From the NCBI GenBank assembly GCA_023250385.1, contig JAHFAU010000011.1:1-23151 (forward strand): a stretch of DNA of 23,151 nucleotides, written 5' to 3'. This DNA comes from Anaerolineales bacterium. Its GTDB lineage: Bacteria > Chloroflexota > Anaerolineae > Anaerolineales > E44-bin32. A program made the position numbers and the translations under genes. Numbering within the stretch: the first letter of the stretch is position 1; each line of letters begins with the position of its first letter. The notes beneath the pieces were generated by a model. It saw nothing but the letters and a program-made list of their open reading frames with translations, was not told the origin of the DNA and searched no databases. Positions 1 to 7,719 of this stretch are shown one piece after another.

Positions 1-45
1 AAGCTCGTCGGCGAGCAGCTTCAGAAACTCGGTGAGGAGGAAGCG

Positions 46-1161
46 ATGAGTGAAGTACGGGTCTTGGTGGGCACAGCGAAAGGGGCGTTCGCGCTGACCT
101 CGGACGGCAAGCGCATGAAATGGGAGATCAACGGACCGCACTTCGGGGGCCTGGAGATCTACCATCTGAAGGGGTCACCGGTGGAGCCGAATCGGATCTA
201 CGCCTCGCAGGGCACCGATTGGTTCGGGCAGGTGATGCACCGTTCCGACGATGGCGGCAAGACGTGGGAGACGGTTGGCAACGAGTTCAAATACGACGGC
301 GAAACCGGCACCCACCAGTGGTACGACGGTACGCCTCACCCCTGGGAGTTCAAGCGGGTCTGGCATCTCGAACCGTCGCTCACCGATCCGGATACTGTCC
401 TCGCTGGTGCCGAGGATGCTGCGATGTTTCGCACGAGCGACGGAGGCAAAACCTGGCAGGAACTCCCCGGGCTGCGCGGTCATGCCACCGGATCCAAGTG
501 GGCGCCAGGCGCGGGTGGTTTGTGCGTGCACACAATCCTGATGGACCAGAGCAACCCGAGGCGCATCTACATTGCCATCTCGTCCGCGGGTGCCTTCCGA
601 ACCGACGACGGCGGCGAGAGCTGGCGACCAATCAACCGCGGACTGAAATCCGAATACATCCCTGACCCGGAGGCCGAGATCGGCCACTGTGTTCACCGCA
701 TCGCGATCCACCCGTCCCGCCCGGAGGTGCTGTTCATGCAGAAGCACTGGGACGTGATGCGCAGCGACGACGCCGGCGAGAGCTGGCATGAGATCAGCGG
801 GAACCTGCCGTCCGACTTTGGGTTCGTGATCGATGTCCACGCCCACGAACCGGAAACCACCTACGTCATTCCGATCAAGAGCGACTCGCAGCACTTCCCG
901 CCGGAGGGAAAACTGCGGGTCTACCGGAGCCGCACGGGCGGAAACGAGTGGGAAGCGCTCACCAAAGGCCTCCCGCAGCGCGATTGCTACGTCAACGTGC
1001 TACGCGAGGCGATGTCGGTTGACAAGCTTGATCCGTGCGGCGTGTACTTCGGCACCACCGGCGGACAGGTGTACGCGTCGGCCAATGCCGGCGATAGTTG
1101 GGAACCGATCGTCCGTGATCTTCCGCGAGTGATGTCGGTGGAGGTCCAGACCCTGCCGTGA
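46..1161 (+). CDS. BNR/Asp-box beta-propeller protein (sialidase-like, VPS10/YCF48-like)
   Basis: The 371-residue protein carries six regularly spaced Asp-box motifs of the form S/T-x-D-x-G-x-x-W, at about residues 67-74, 131-137, 186-193, 240-247, 295-302 (degenerate) and 345-352. This predicts a six-bladed propeller of the kind found in exo-alpha-sialidase-like and photosystem assembly (YCF48-like) proteins. No signal peptide or membrane segment is visible, so it is probably cytoplasmic, and the Arg triad of true sialidases cannot be identified; enzymatic sialidase activity is therefore not claimed. The ATG at 46 is chosen because AGGAGGAAG lies just upstream. The frame is also open to the left edge, so a longer N-terminus cannot be fully excluded. 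Its stop overlaps the GTG start of the next gene (GTGA), implying translational coupling with the MoaD/ThiS-like protein. Confidence 0.85.
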   Translation: MSEVRVLVGTAKGAFALTSDGKRMKWEINGPHFGGLEIYHLKGSPVEPNRIYASQGTDWFGQVMHRSDDGGKTWETVGNEFKYDGETGTHQWYDGTPHPWEFKRVWHLEPSLTDPDTVLAGAEDAAMFRTSDGGKTWQELPGLRGHATGSKWAPGAGGLCVHTILMDQSNPRRIYIAISSAGAFRTDDGGESWRPINRGLKSEYIPDPEAEIGHCVHRIAIHPSRPEVLFMQKHWDVMRSDDAGESWHEISGNLPSDFGFVIDVHAHEPETTYVIPIKSDSQHFPPEGKLRVYRSRTGGNEWEALTKGLPQRDCYVNVLREAMSVDKLDPCGVYFGTTGGQVYASANAGDSWEPIVRDLPRVMSVEVQTLP

Positions 1162-1454
1162 TCCGGGTCGTCCTCCCGTACCACCTGCGGAACCTGGCCC
1201 AGGTCGGGAAAGAGATCAGTTTACAAGTCGACGGCCAGGTCACGCAGCGTTCGGTGCTTGACGCGCTCGAGTTCGCCTATCCGATGCTACGCGGGACGAT
1301 CCGCGACCACACCACTCGCCAGCGCCGGCCGTTGTTGCGTTTCTTCGCCTGCAAGGAAGACCTGTCATTCGAAGCGCCGGATGCCCCGCTACCCGAGGCG
1401 GTCGCCTCGGGGGCAGAGCCCTTTCTTATCATCGGCGCCATTGCCGGCGGCTAG
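1158..1454 (+). CDS. MoaD/ThiS family ubiquitin-fold sulfur-carrier-like protein
   Basis: This 98-residue protein ends in Gly-Gly, preceded by Ile-Ala. The exposed GG tail is the hallmark of MoaD/ThiS sulfur carriers, which are adenylated and thiocarboxylated by MoeB/ThiF-type E1 enzymes. The N-terminus (IRVVLPYHLRNLA), followed by an LDALE-type helix, fits the beta-grasp pattern (VxLPxxLRxLA...VxGxTxxEVLxxL). It starts at GTG and overlaps the stop of the propeller gene by four bases. No MoaE, MoeB or thiazole gene is next to it, so involvement in molybdopterin or thiamine synthesis is not supported. Pairing with a BNR propeller suggests a dedicated role, which is unknown. Confidence 0.8.
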   Translation: MIRVVLPYHLRNLAQVGKEISLQVDGQVTQRSVLDALEFAYPMLRGTIRDHTTRQRRPLLRFFACKEDLSFEAPDAPLPEAVASGAEPFLIIGAIAGG

Positions 1455-1630
1455 CCTGGCTCGATTGGCGCCAAGCGCGCACTTCACTGCATTTCTCAGC
1501 GGCCCAGGCTGCGGAGATTGAAGGTTAGCGAGCGAGTAGCTTTCGAAACTTTTCGACAGTTCGACTCACTCTCCATCGTCCGAAAGGCACTCTGATAGGT
1601 ATTGACTTCTCTACTAAGTTTGGCCGGCGG

Positions 1631-2014
1631 GTGGCCGAGCTGTTGAAGAGTGAACAGGTCATCTGGTTGACCACGGTCGGCCCAGGGAATACCCCCCAGC
1701 CGAGGCCGGTTTGGTTCTGGTGGGATGGGACCTCGGTTCTCATCTATAGCAAGCCAAAGGCCCATAAACTTCGACACATCCGGCGGTACCCGAACGTTTC
1801 GCTGCACTTCAACTCGGACGCAGAGGCGAACGAGGTGGCCGTGCTCGTTGGGCGGGCTGCCGTGGCCCGGACGGCGCCGGCAGCCAACGATCACAAGCAG
1901 TACCTCCGGAAGTATCGAAAGGGTATTGCAAATCTCGGCATGACACCGAAGGGCTTCGGTGAGGACTATTCCGTGGCGATCGTGGTGACTCCCTCCAGGC
2001 TGCGCGGTTTCTAG
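1631..2014 (+). CDS. PPOX-class (pyridoxamine 5'-phosphate oxidase-like) F420/flavin-dependent oxidoreductase
   Basis: The sequence has the split-barrel PPOX pattern: VIWLTTVGPGNTPQPRPVWF near the N-terminus, a central YSKPKAHKLRHIRRYPNVSLHF segment and a C-terminal VTPSRLRGF end. These are typical of the small actinobacterial/Chloroflexota F420-dependent PPOX family that binds F420 or flavin and reduces or oxidises small molecules. The listed start is a GTG at 1631, but the in-frame codons 1601-1630 encode IDFSTKFGRR, which is the conserved N-terminus of this family, so the true start must lie further upstream. No ATG, GTG or TTG is in frame there; CTG at 1592, four bases after AAAGG, is the best candidate. 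The substrate is unknown. Confidence 0.8.
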   Translation: MAELLKSEQVIWLTTVGPGNTPQPRPVWFWWDGTSVLIYSKPKAHKLRHIRRYPNVSLHFNSDAEANEVAVLVGRAAVARTAPAANDHKQYLRKYRKGIANLGMTPKGFGEDYSVAIVVTPSRLRGF

Positions 2015-2129
2015 CCACAAGGCCGGCGTTTGGAGCAGACCTCGTCGCCCGCGCTCGAGGCTGAGGGTGGCACGTCCGATGGAGTAAGATGTGGCCCTGT
2101 GAGGGAAATGTATTCTCAACCGGTCACCG

Positions 2130-3608
2130 ATGAGTTCCTTGGCCGCTAACTCAAAACAGGCTGCCGTTCCGCTCTTACAACTCAACGCATGGAGCAGCGT
2201 CAGGCTCACCCTGATCTCCGCTGCTCTCTCGGCCTGCGCAGTCGGGAATTCCATTCCTCCGGCCACCCTGATCCCACTCGCCACGCCGGTCTCTCAAGAG
2301 CCGGCGGCCGGGATCTGCGGAGCTACCGAGGCGGCCGAGATCACGATTACGATCTACCCCGACATCCCCGATCCGCGCTGCGCAATCGTCCGGCCGGAAC
2401 AGCGATTGAGGCTGGTCAACAAAACGACCCTGCTGCTTCAAGTGTCGCTGGCGGCTTTCCAGACAGAACTCGAGCCCGGAGCGGAGTACACCTTCGACCT
2501 CCCGCTCGGAGAGTTCCTGGCGCCTGGAGTTCACCTTGTTCAGGTCCTCCCTTGCTGCGGCCCGGAGTTGTGGTTGAAGCCGGCGCCGGCCGCGAGCAGC
2601 GCCCAAGCGAACCCTATTGAGGCCAGCCCAACCAGCATCTGGAGCGCCTTACAAGAGATGGCACCGGTCGCCTACAAATTTCCGCTGCCCGAACCCGTCC
2701 CGAGCCCTCTCGACGGAACCTACACCAAAATCGATCCATCCTGGCCTCAGTGGTGGCTCTGCCGGCGCTGCGCCGACTATCGGCCCGCAGGCGGCATCTG
2801 GAAGCTGCAATTCGATCAAGGAGTCATGCGCATCTACTATGAGGTCACGGGCTGGCGCAGCTTCGCATCTTTTGCCCTTGCAGAAGATGAGCTTCGGATC
2901 TTCAACGATGTGTACTGCCCAGACGGGGTCGGCCGCTACGGCTGGAACCTGGAGGCTGGGGAGCTCGTGCTGAATGTGATCGAGGATTCGTGCTCGTTTG
3001 GTCTGCGAGGGCAGAACCTGAGCAATCAGTCCTGGCTGGACTGTCCGACCTCGAGCCAAGCGGCGGAGGCAGATCCATCCGGGGATATCTCACCCGGTTG
3101 TGCTGAGAACCCCGCCGCTCCAATCCAGGAAGTGCTTGCCAATTTGCCGGTCGAGGTAGTCGCGCATGCTGGTGACTCCCACCATTTTGAGCAACCGCCC
3201 GAGGTATTCGCGCTCGCCAACAGCGCAAATATCCCGCCGCCCCCAGGGATTCAGGTCAGTTACGATCCGGAGAGCATCCCTTATGGCACGACTCGGGTCC
3301 TGTGGTGGGGCGGGGACTGGATCGAAGCCACGACGGATGAGGATTTTGCTTCGATGGGCGTACAGTTCTGGGGCGCCCCACAGAGTGGATGGGCCCGGAT
3401 TCTCTTCGACGGCGTGGAAGTATGGCGCGGCCTCACATCCAGCCTCGGTTCCGAGCAGCTTCAATATGGCGGTTACATCGAGTTCTCGGGTTTCAGCCCC
3501 GGGGGGCACACGATCCGGGTGGAGAGTCTGGGATTCGACTACCGGCCGCTGACGGTCGCCGCCTTTGGGTTCAGTGAGCAGGGCGGCGTCGGGAGCGATT
3601 CACCCTAG
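2130..3608 (+). CDS. Large secreted lipoprotein with two conserved extracytoplasmic regions, function unknown
   Basis: This 492-residue protein has a hydrophobic N-terminal segment (about residues 24-35) ending in the lipobox L-S-A-C with Cys36, so it is predicted to be lipidated and exported. Region 1 (about 45-155) looks like a cupredoxin-style or Ig-like beta domain with a CC pair near 149. Region 2 (about 190-310) contains an LDGTY start, a WWLCRRC motif, a YCPDG motif and a later Cys, in a lipocalin-like beta pattern. Region 3 (about 360-485) is Trp/Gly-rich and jelly-roll-like. I do not recognise a named family. The N-terminus has few positive charges, so the start is only moderately secure; no alternative in-frame start gives a better signal peptide. 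Confidence 0.7.
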   Translation: MSSLAANSKQAAVPLLQLNAWSSVRLTLISAALSACAVGNSIPPATLIPLATPVSQEPAAGICGATEAAEITITIYPDIPDPRCAIVRPEQRLRLVNKTTLLLQVSLAAFQTELEPGAEYTFDLPLGEFLAPGVHLVQVLPCCGPELWLKPAPAASSAQANPIEASPTSIWSALQEMAPVAYKFPLPEPVPSPLDGTYTKIDPSWPQWWLCRRCADYRPAGGIWKLQFDQGVMRIYYEVTGWRSFASFALAEDELRIFNDVYCPDGVGRYGWNLEAGELVLNVIEDSCSFGLRGQNLSNQSWLDCPTSSQAAEADPSGDISPGCAENPAAPIQEVLANLPVEVVAHAGDSHHFEQPPEVFALANSANIPPPPGIQVSYDPESIPYGTTRVLWWGGDWIEATTDEDFASMGVQFWGAPQSGWARILFDGVEVWRGLTSSLGSEQLQYGGYIEFSGFSPGGHTIRVESLGFDYRPLTVAAFGFSEQGGVGSDSP

Positions 3609-3678
3609 CCCACAGGGGATCAGTTTGTGTTAGCCGCAGCCGGGCGGCTGCCAGCTCGGCGGAAGTCAGACCTCGGTG

Positions 3679-3993
3679 ATGAAGAAGTCGGATACCTATC
3701 GGGAAACCCTGAGACGGCTGGCCGACTGGGAGCCCTTCCTGCTCGGCGAGTCCGGCCTGCCGGGACCGAGAGGGAATCTCGAGCTGGCAAACGTCGCAGC
3801 CGACGAGGGCGACGAACCCCTTTTCCGTAAGCTACTCAGCTACGATGCAATTCGGGCTCCCACCAACTCCCCCCAAGAGTTCCTGGCATTCTGTGGCGTG
3901 GTGGGCCTGGGCAAGTTGCTGGCCGAAGGGAAGACCAAAGTTCGGGTAGATGCCAAGTGGGGAAGAGCGGCATCGAAACGATTGGAGTCGTAA
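3679..3993 (+). CDS. Short protein resembling the N-terminal part of HEAT-repeat proteins, possibly truncated
   Basis: The ORF opens with GTG-ATG at 3676/3679; ATG is preferred. The helical sequence, with RETLRRLADWEPFLLGESGLPGPRGNLELA followed by FLAFCGVVGLGKLLAEG, resembles from memory the N-terminal segment of bacterial HEAT-repeat domain proteins, which usually continue into several helical repeats. Here the protein stops about 20 residues later with a basic tail (KWGRAASKRLES), giving only 104 residues. It may be a genuine short form or a truncated relic. Its TAA stop directly abuts the TTG start of the glycosyltransferase, so the two are probably co-transcribed. No catalytic motif is seen. 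Confidence 0.55.
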   Translation: MKKSDTYRETLRRLADWEPFLLGESGLPGPRGNLELANVAADEGDEPLFRKLLSYDAIRAPTNSPQEFLAFCGVVGLGKLLAEGKTKVRVDAKWGRAASKRLES

Positions 3994-5526
3994 TTGACTT
4001 CGACGCGGTCGAACACCACGACCGGCACTCACAACGACGCTCCCCCATCGAACCTCTGGCCTGCCGATCCCCGAGTTAAGACCAACCCGGCGCTCAAGCT
4101 CGTTGTGCTGTTGATCAGCCTGGCGGCGCTTGGCCTGCGTTTTGCCAATTTGGAGTCCGATTTCCCATACCAGATCAACTGGTCGGGCGACCTGTACACG
4201 GATGAAGGCTGGTACTCAAACAATGCCGTCGCCCACGAGCTCACCGGCCGCTGGATCATCGAGGGAGACTTCAATCCGATCATCAGCCTCCCGGTATTCC
4301 CGCTCACTCAGGCGGCCGCCTTCAGCCTGCTCGGGCTCGGGCTGAGCACGGCCAGGATCACGGAGGTCGTCTTCTCCATTCTGGTCTGCGTTTTCAGCTA
4401 TCGGCTCGTCCGCCGGTTAGCGGGCGGTCCCGCCGGCCTGGCGACACTGCTTCTGCTCTCGACCAACTTCACCGTCTTTGCCTTCAGCCGGCTGGCCATT
4501 CTCGAGCTGCCGATGACCGCGTTGACCGTGTTGAGCCTGCTGCTGGCGATCTCCAACCGCGGGCCCAAGATGCTTAGCCTGGCCCTCGCGGTCCTGGCAT
4601 TCTGCCTGGCCGCCCTGACCAAGACGACGGCGCTGTTCGGGCTGCCCAGCTTGCTTTTCCTGATTTGGACCGCTCAACCCTCTCCACGAAAGGGCTTCCT
4701 GGCCGCCTCCGCAACCCTGGCGGCGATTGTTCTGCTCCTTGGCGCTTACTATGCGATCGCCGCCGCAGCGGATCGGGATTCGGTCGCACTGTTTACCGCA
4801 ACGGAATTCACCCCCCGCCTGGAGTGGACCTTGCCCTCCATAGTATGGGCGCTCGGCCGGGCAATCTGGAATGGGATGGCGCTCGACCGAATCGCCTATC
4901 CCTTGACCGTCCTGTCCGTGCCATTGTTTCTGGCGCTCTCCAAGCGGGCCCGCAAGGACCGGCTGGTGATCACCTGTGCGCTGTGGATCGGGGTGACCCT
5001 TGCCGCGCTGGCGGTTCGCGGCTACCTCCCGCCCCGCTATTACCTCCCGCTGAGTGTCCCGCTTGCTTGCCTGCTCGGAGTGATGGCCGTCCACGCGAGC
5101 AGAAAATTCCGCCCTTACCGGGCAACCTATCTTCCACTGGTGCTTTTGGCCGGCATCAGTGCCGTGAATCTCATCAGCATCGTCCGGCACCTGACCTCCC
5201 CCCAGTTCAGCTTTGTCGAAATGGCCCGGGACGTCGGACGGCGGATGGAGGCGGCAGGTGAACCGGTACTCATCGGAAACATGGCCAACTCCATTTCGCT
5301 GGCTACCGGGGTCTTTTCGATCAATTCCGAGTTGGGGACCCGTGACCTGCGATGGAAACTCCAGCGATACCGCCCAGGCTTCTACATCGCGTTGGGCGAA
5401 GAGAAACCAACTGCCCGCGGGCTGAGCGAAGTGTACGATTTGCAGCTGCTCGCCTCCTACGATGTATTCGGCAACTACTACACGGGCAGACCGGTTCACC
5501 TCTACAAACTGAACTCGAGACCGTAG
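3994..5526 (+). CDS. ArnT/PMT-like polytopic membrane glycosyltransferase (GT-C fold, GT39/GT83-like)
   Basis: The 510-residue protein has about a dozen hydrophobic segments, the first near residues 34-51. Its first periplasmic loop carries the acidic pair D70-E71 in GDLYTDEGWYSNN, the position of the catalytic/metal-binding Asp-Glu of GT-C enzymes such as ArnT, PMT and oligosaccharide transferases. These enzymes transfer sugar from a polyprenyl-phosphate donor to lipids or proteins on the outer face of the membrane. The C-terminal 130 residues form a soluble extracytoplasmic tail. The start is TTG, six bases after GGAG (3984-3987) and directly abutting the preceding stop. The acceptor and sugar cannot be predicted. 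Confidence 0.82.
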   Translation: MTSTRSNTTTGTHNDAPPSNLWPADPRVKTNPALKLVVLLISLAALGLRFANLESDFPYQINWSGDLYTDEGWYSNNAVAHELTGRWIIEGDFNPIISLPVFPLTQAAAFSLLGLGLSTARITEVVFSILVCVFSYRLVRRLAGGPAGLATLLLLSTNFTVFAFSRLAILELPMTALTVLSLLLAISNRGPKMLSLALAVLAFCLAALTKTTALFGLPSLLFLIWTAQPSPRKGFLAASATLAAIVLLLGAYYAIAAAADRDSVALFTATEFTPRLEWTLPSIVWALGRAIWNGMALDRIAYPLTVLSVPLFLALSKRARKDRLVITCALWIGVTLAALAVRGYLPPRYYLPLSVPLACLLGVMAVHASRKFRPYRATYLPLVLLAGISAVNLISIVRHLTSPQFSFVEMARDVGRRMEAAGEPVLIGNMANSISLATGVFSINSELGTRDLRWKLQRYRPGFYIALGEEKPTARGLSEVYDLQLLASYDVFGNYYTGRPVHLYKLNSRP

Positions 5527-5563
5527 CTGGGCCGTTCGGCCGCGAAGGGAGAGGATGCGTGAC

Positions 5564-6097
5564 ATGCCTGCCAAGAAGATCAAGATCAATCGCGCCCCGG
5601 TCATGACCCTGTGGGCCACCGTGGTCGCCGAGCGACTCGGATACGACCCCGAGGCAGCCTTGAGCCTCGGCAAAGCGGTGGCCGGTCTCAATGCCCAATC
5701 GAAGGGCCGGCGGCTGGGGATCTATCAGGCGTCCGACGAGCAGGAAGAGGGCGAGCGCAAGCCCAAGACGCCAGAGCCGACCTTCGTCAACCTGCTCGGC
5801 CGGCCGGTTCCCACCCTTCGCACGAAACGCGGGATCCGGGCGGCCATCCGTGGCGAACCGATCGAGCCTCAGCCTGTCCGGGACTACCTCGAGAAGAAGT
5901 TCGGGGCGGACCTAGCAGCGGTTCGCAAGGCGATGGAGGCGCTTGCCCGATCCGTGAAACCTGAGGCTTTGGAGGGGCAGGCGTTTCGGCTGTATGAGCA
6001 GTTTCGGCCTCAAATCCCGGAAGGCACGCGAGGCTGGGGAGCGGCTGGCGAACTTGATCTGGGGCAACTGCAGCAGCTTGCCAAGCGCAAGCCATAG
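5564..6097 (+). CDS. Conserved protein of unknown function, basic N-terminus
   Basis: This 177-residue soluble protein begins with a Lys-rich segment (PAKKIKINRAPVMTLWATVVAERLGYD) and continues with a conserved-looking LGKAVAGLNAQSKGRRLGIY stretch. It ends with LYEQFRPQIPEGTRGWGAAGELDL. I recall similar proteins of unknown function in other high-GC bacteria, but no named domain. ATG 5564 is preferred over ATG 5555 because the AAGGGAGAGG Shine-Dalgarno (5545-5554) directly abuts the first ATG but sits nine bases before the second. It lies 37 bases downstream of the glycosyltransferase, so co-transcription is possible. No membrane segment is present. Its charged, partly helical composition would be compatible with nucleic acid binding, but this is speculation. 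Confidence 0.7.
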   Translation: MPAKKIKINRAPVMTLWATVVAERLGYDPEAALSLGKAVAGLNAQSKGRRLGIYQASDEQEEGERKPKTPEPTFVNLLGRPVPTLRTKRGIRAAIRGEPIEPQPVRDYLEKKFGADLAAVRKAMEALARSVKPEALEGQAFRLYEQFRPQIPEGTRGWGAAGELDLGQLQQLAKRKP

Positions 6098-6277
6098 ACA
6101 TCGAGTGTGTCCGAACCGCCCACATCCCAGCCCGCCGGAGGTGCGGTCAGGTTAGCCCGCCAAGAGAGGACGATCGGCGGGTCGGCCAGTGATGTGCGTC
6201 CCTGCCATCCGCGGTGACAGCGTGTCAAGATAGGGAGGGTCGGAAACCACCCCTAGCACCGCGGAAGGAGGCGCTCC

Positions 6278-7072
6278 ATGAAACGAACAGCTGTGATCAC
6301 CGGCTCGGCGTCGGGAATCGGGAAGGCGACCCGCGACCTCCTATTGGCTCGAGGCTATCGGGTCTTCGGAGTTGACCTGCACGATGCCGAGGTCATCGCC
6401 GACCTGTCCAAGCCGGAGGGCCGGGAGGCCATGATCTATGCAGTGCGTTGGATGACCGGAGGCGTAGTCGACGCAGTGGTCGCCAACGCCGGGCTGGCGC
6501 TCCCGGAACCGATCACTGGTTCGGTCAACTACTTCGGCGCCATCGCGGCCCTCGAAGGCCTGCAGCCGATGCTGGTCAAAGGACAGCAGCCGCGGGCCGT
6601 GCTGGTTGCCTCGCTCGCCAACACCTTCCCTCACGATGACGCTCTGGTCGAGGCCTATCTCGCCGGCGATGAGCCGGCCGCATTGAAACTCAGTGAAGGT
6701 AAGGGCGACCTGATCTATGCCTCGACCAAGGCCGCGGTCACCCGCTGGGCGCGGCGGCATGCCGTCCAGCCGAGCTGGGCGGGTGCCGGCATCCTGCTGA
6801 ACATCGTGGCGCCAGGCCTGATCCAGACTCCGATGACCCAGGCCATGATCGATGATCCCAAGACGATGGAGAACTTCAAGGGCTTGCTGCCGATGCCCAT
6901 CGGCCGGTATGGCCAGCCCGGGGAAGTGGCCGAGCTGATTGCGTTCCTGGTCAGCCCGGAAAACTCCCTGATGGTCGGCCAGGTGATCTACATTGACAGC
7001 GGCAGCGAGGCGACGATCCGCGGTGAATTGGGCTGGGTTTCCGCACCACAGGCGGTTGTCGGTGCGGACTGA
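6278..7072 (+). CDS. Short-chain dehydrogenase/reductase, 3-alpha-HSD / coniferyl-alcohol dehydrogenase-like
   Basis: This is a classical SDR Rossmann enzyme of 264 residues. It has TGSASGIG (8-15) for NAD(P) binding, NAG (70-72), catalytic Ser112 in VASLAN, Tyr147 and Lys151 in YASTK, and the N-x-V-x-PG motif (Asn175-Gly180). The stretch between Ser and Tyr is about 35 residues, much longer than in most SDRs. It contains LVEAYLAGDEPAALKL, typical of the 3-alpha-hydroxysteroid/coniferyl-alcohol dehydrogenase subgroup. Asp33 after the second strand favours NAD over NADP. AAGGAGG upstream of the ATG supports the start. The substrate cannot be read from sequence. It stands alone, with 180 bases upstream and an accessory region downstream. 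Confidence 0.9.
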   Translation: MKRTAVITGSASGIGKATRDLLLARGYRVFGVDLHDAEVIADLSKPEGREAMIYAVRWMTGGVVDAVVANAGLALPEPITGSVNYFGAIAALEGLQPMLVKGQQPRAVLVASLANTFPHDDALVEAYLAGDEPAALKLSEGKGDLIYASTKAAVTRWARRHAVQPSWAGAGILLNIVAPGLIQTPMTQAMIDDPKTMENFKGLLPMPIGRYGQPGEVAELIAFLVSPENSLMVGQVIYIDSGSEATIRGELGWVSAPQAVVGAD

Positions 7073-7323
7073 CGAATCCGCGTAGCGACCAGGCTGATCG
7101 TGCGGTATCCTTACCCGCGTCCGCCGGCGGTACGGTTCTAGGTCATGGATTCGACGGGGACGATGATGGGGTGGAGTGTGAGAGTGGGTAATGACTGGCC
7201 TGATGGAGTTGTGGTTGGTTCAGCCGCCACCAGACTCAGGGTGGCACGACTGACCAGAGTCCCATTTGCAGCTCGCGGCAAGCGCGAATACAGGAGGATT
7301 GCTAGTTACGGGGGACCTGAGCG
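7073..7323 (+). other. Non-coding stretch at the left edge of the small-gene region
   Basis: There is no convincing gene here. A 66-codon frame from an ATG at 7145 lacks a ribosome site and overlaps the better-supported gene at 7324, so it is not called. The stretch contains GGATTCGACGGGGA (7147-7160), the signature of the 5' end of tmRNA, but no tag reading frame or tRNA-like 3' half follows. No clear promoter is visible. Confidence 0.4.
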
Positions 7324-7473
7324 ATGCCAGCGCCGATCTCTGTAAGAGCGGAATTTGTAGATTTGTACGAAACACCTTCCTCCCGATATTGGCTCTGTGT
7401 AAAAGAGTGTCAGCACTGCCTGCGGGCCACCCTTCAGGAGTCAGGTCTGTTTGTGGCACACGCCCGCGGCTGA
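7324..7473 (+). CDS. Small cysteine-containing protein (49 aa), unknown
   Basis: This short gene is supported by a GGGGGA ribosome site (7310-7315), eight bases before the ATG, and by tight packing with the next gene, whose ATG is 11 bases after the TGA. The protein reads plausibly as a folded mini-protein with a Cys-x3-Cys-x2-Cys cluster (residues 25-32, in WLCVKECQHCL) that could bind a metal. No family is recognised. It overlaps a longer open frame that continues into the gene at 7485; the upstream part of that longer frame has poor composition, so the split into two genes is preferred. Confidence 0.5.
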   Translation: MPAPISVRAEFVDLYETPSSRYWLCVKECQHCLRATLQESGLFVAHARG

Positions 7474-7484
7474 TCGGAACAACA

Positions 7485-7688
7485 ATGAAGAGAGACAGAA
7501 TAATCCCCGAACGAGCCTTCGAGCTGGCGCTACTGGACGCGGAAACCGAGGACTCGGATAACCTCTCCGCTGCGGCGGATATCCTGGACAGCCTATACTC
7601 TCCGGCCTGGGGCGGGCCGCCGGAATATCTCGGCCAGCTTAGCAAGTTAACTTGGTTACGGTGCATTAACTGCGCGGTGGGACTTTAG
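7485..7688 (+). CDS. Small acidic protein (67 aa), unknown
   Basis: This is the second member of the small-gene cluster. The ATG at 7485 has a weak CGGAA ribosome site, and the start is 11 bases after the stop of the 49-aa gene. The product starts MKRDRIIPERAFELALLD, has an acidic middle (ETEDSDN) and a C-terminal CINC motif. No domain is recognised. The frame is open further upstream to 7266, but that extension conflicts with the better-composed gene at 7324. Codon use and base composition are less GC-biased than in the flanking metabolic genes. Confidence 0.5.
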   Translation: MKRDRIIPERAFELALLDAETEDSDNLSAAADILDSLYSPAWGGPPEYLGQLSKLTWLRCINCAVGL

Positions 7689-7719
7689 CCGATCCTAGAC
7701 TACATAAGGAGAATAGAAC

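Noticed and set aside
175..894. Long minus-strand open frame inside the propeller gene
   Set aside because: It is antisense to a gene with six clear Asp-box motifs and a strong ribosome site. High GC produces long antisense frames.
4417..5691. 424-codon minus-strand frame across the glycosyltransferase
   Set aside because: Its composition is Gln/Gly/Arg-rich with no domain. The + strand protein has membrane helices and the catalytic DE pair.
7145..7345. 66-codon + strand frame starting in the tmRNA-like motif
   Set aside because: It has no ribosome site, an Arg-rich tail, and overlaps the better-supported 49-aa gene at 7324.
7643..7654. 12-bp palindrome CAAGTTAACTTG
   Set aside because: It lies inside the 67-aa gene. 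A single short palindrome of this size is expected by chance in 23 kb.
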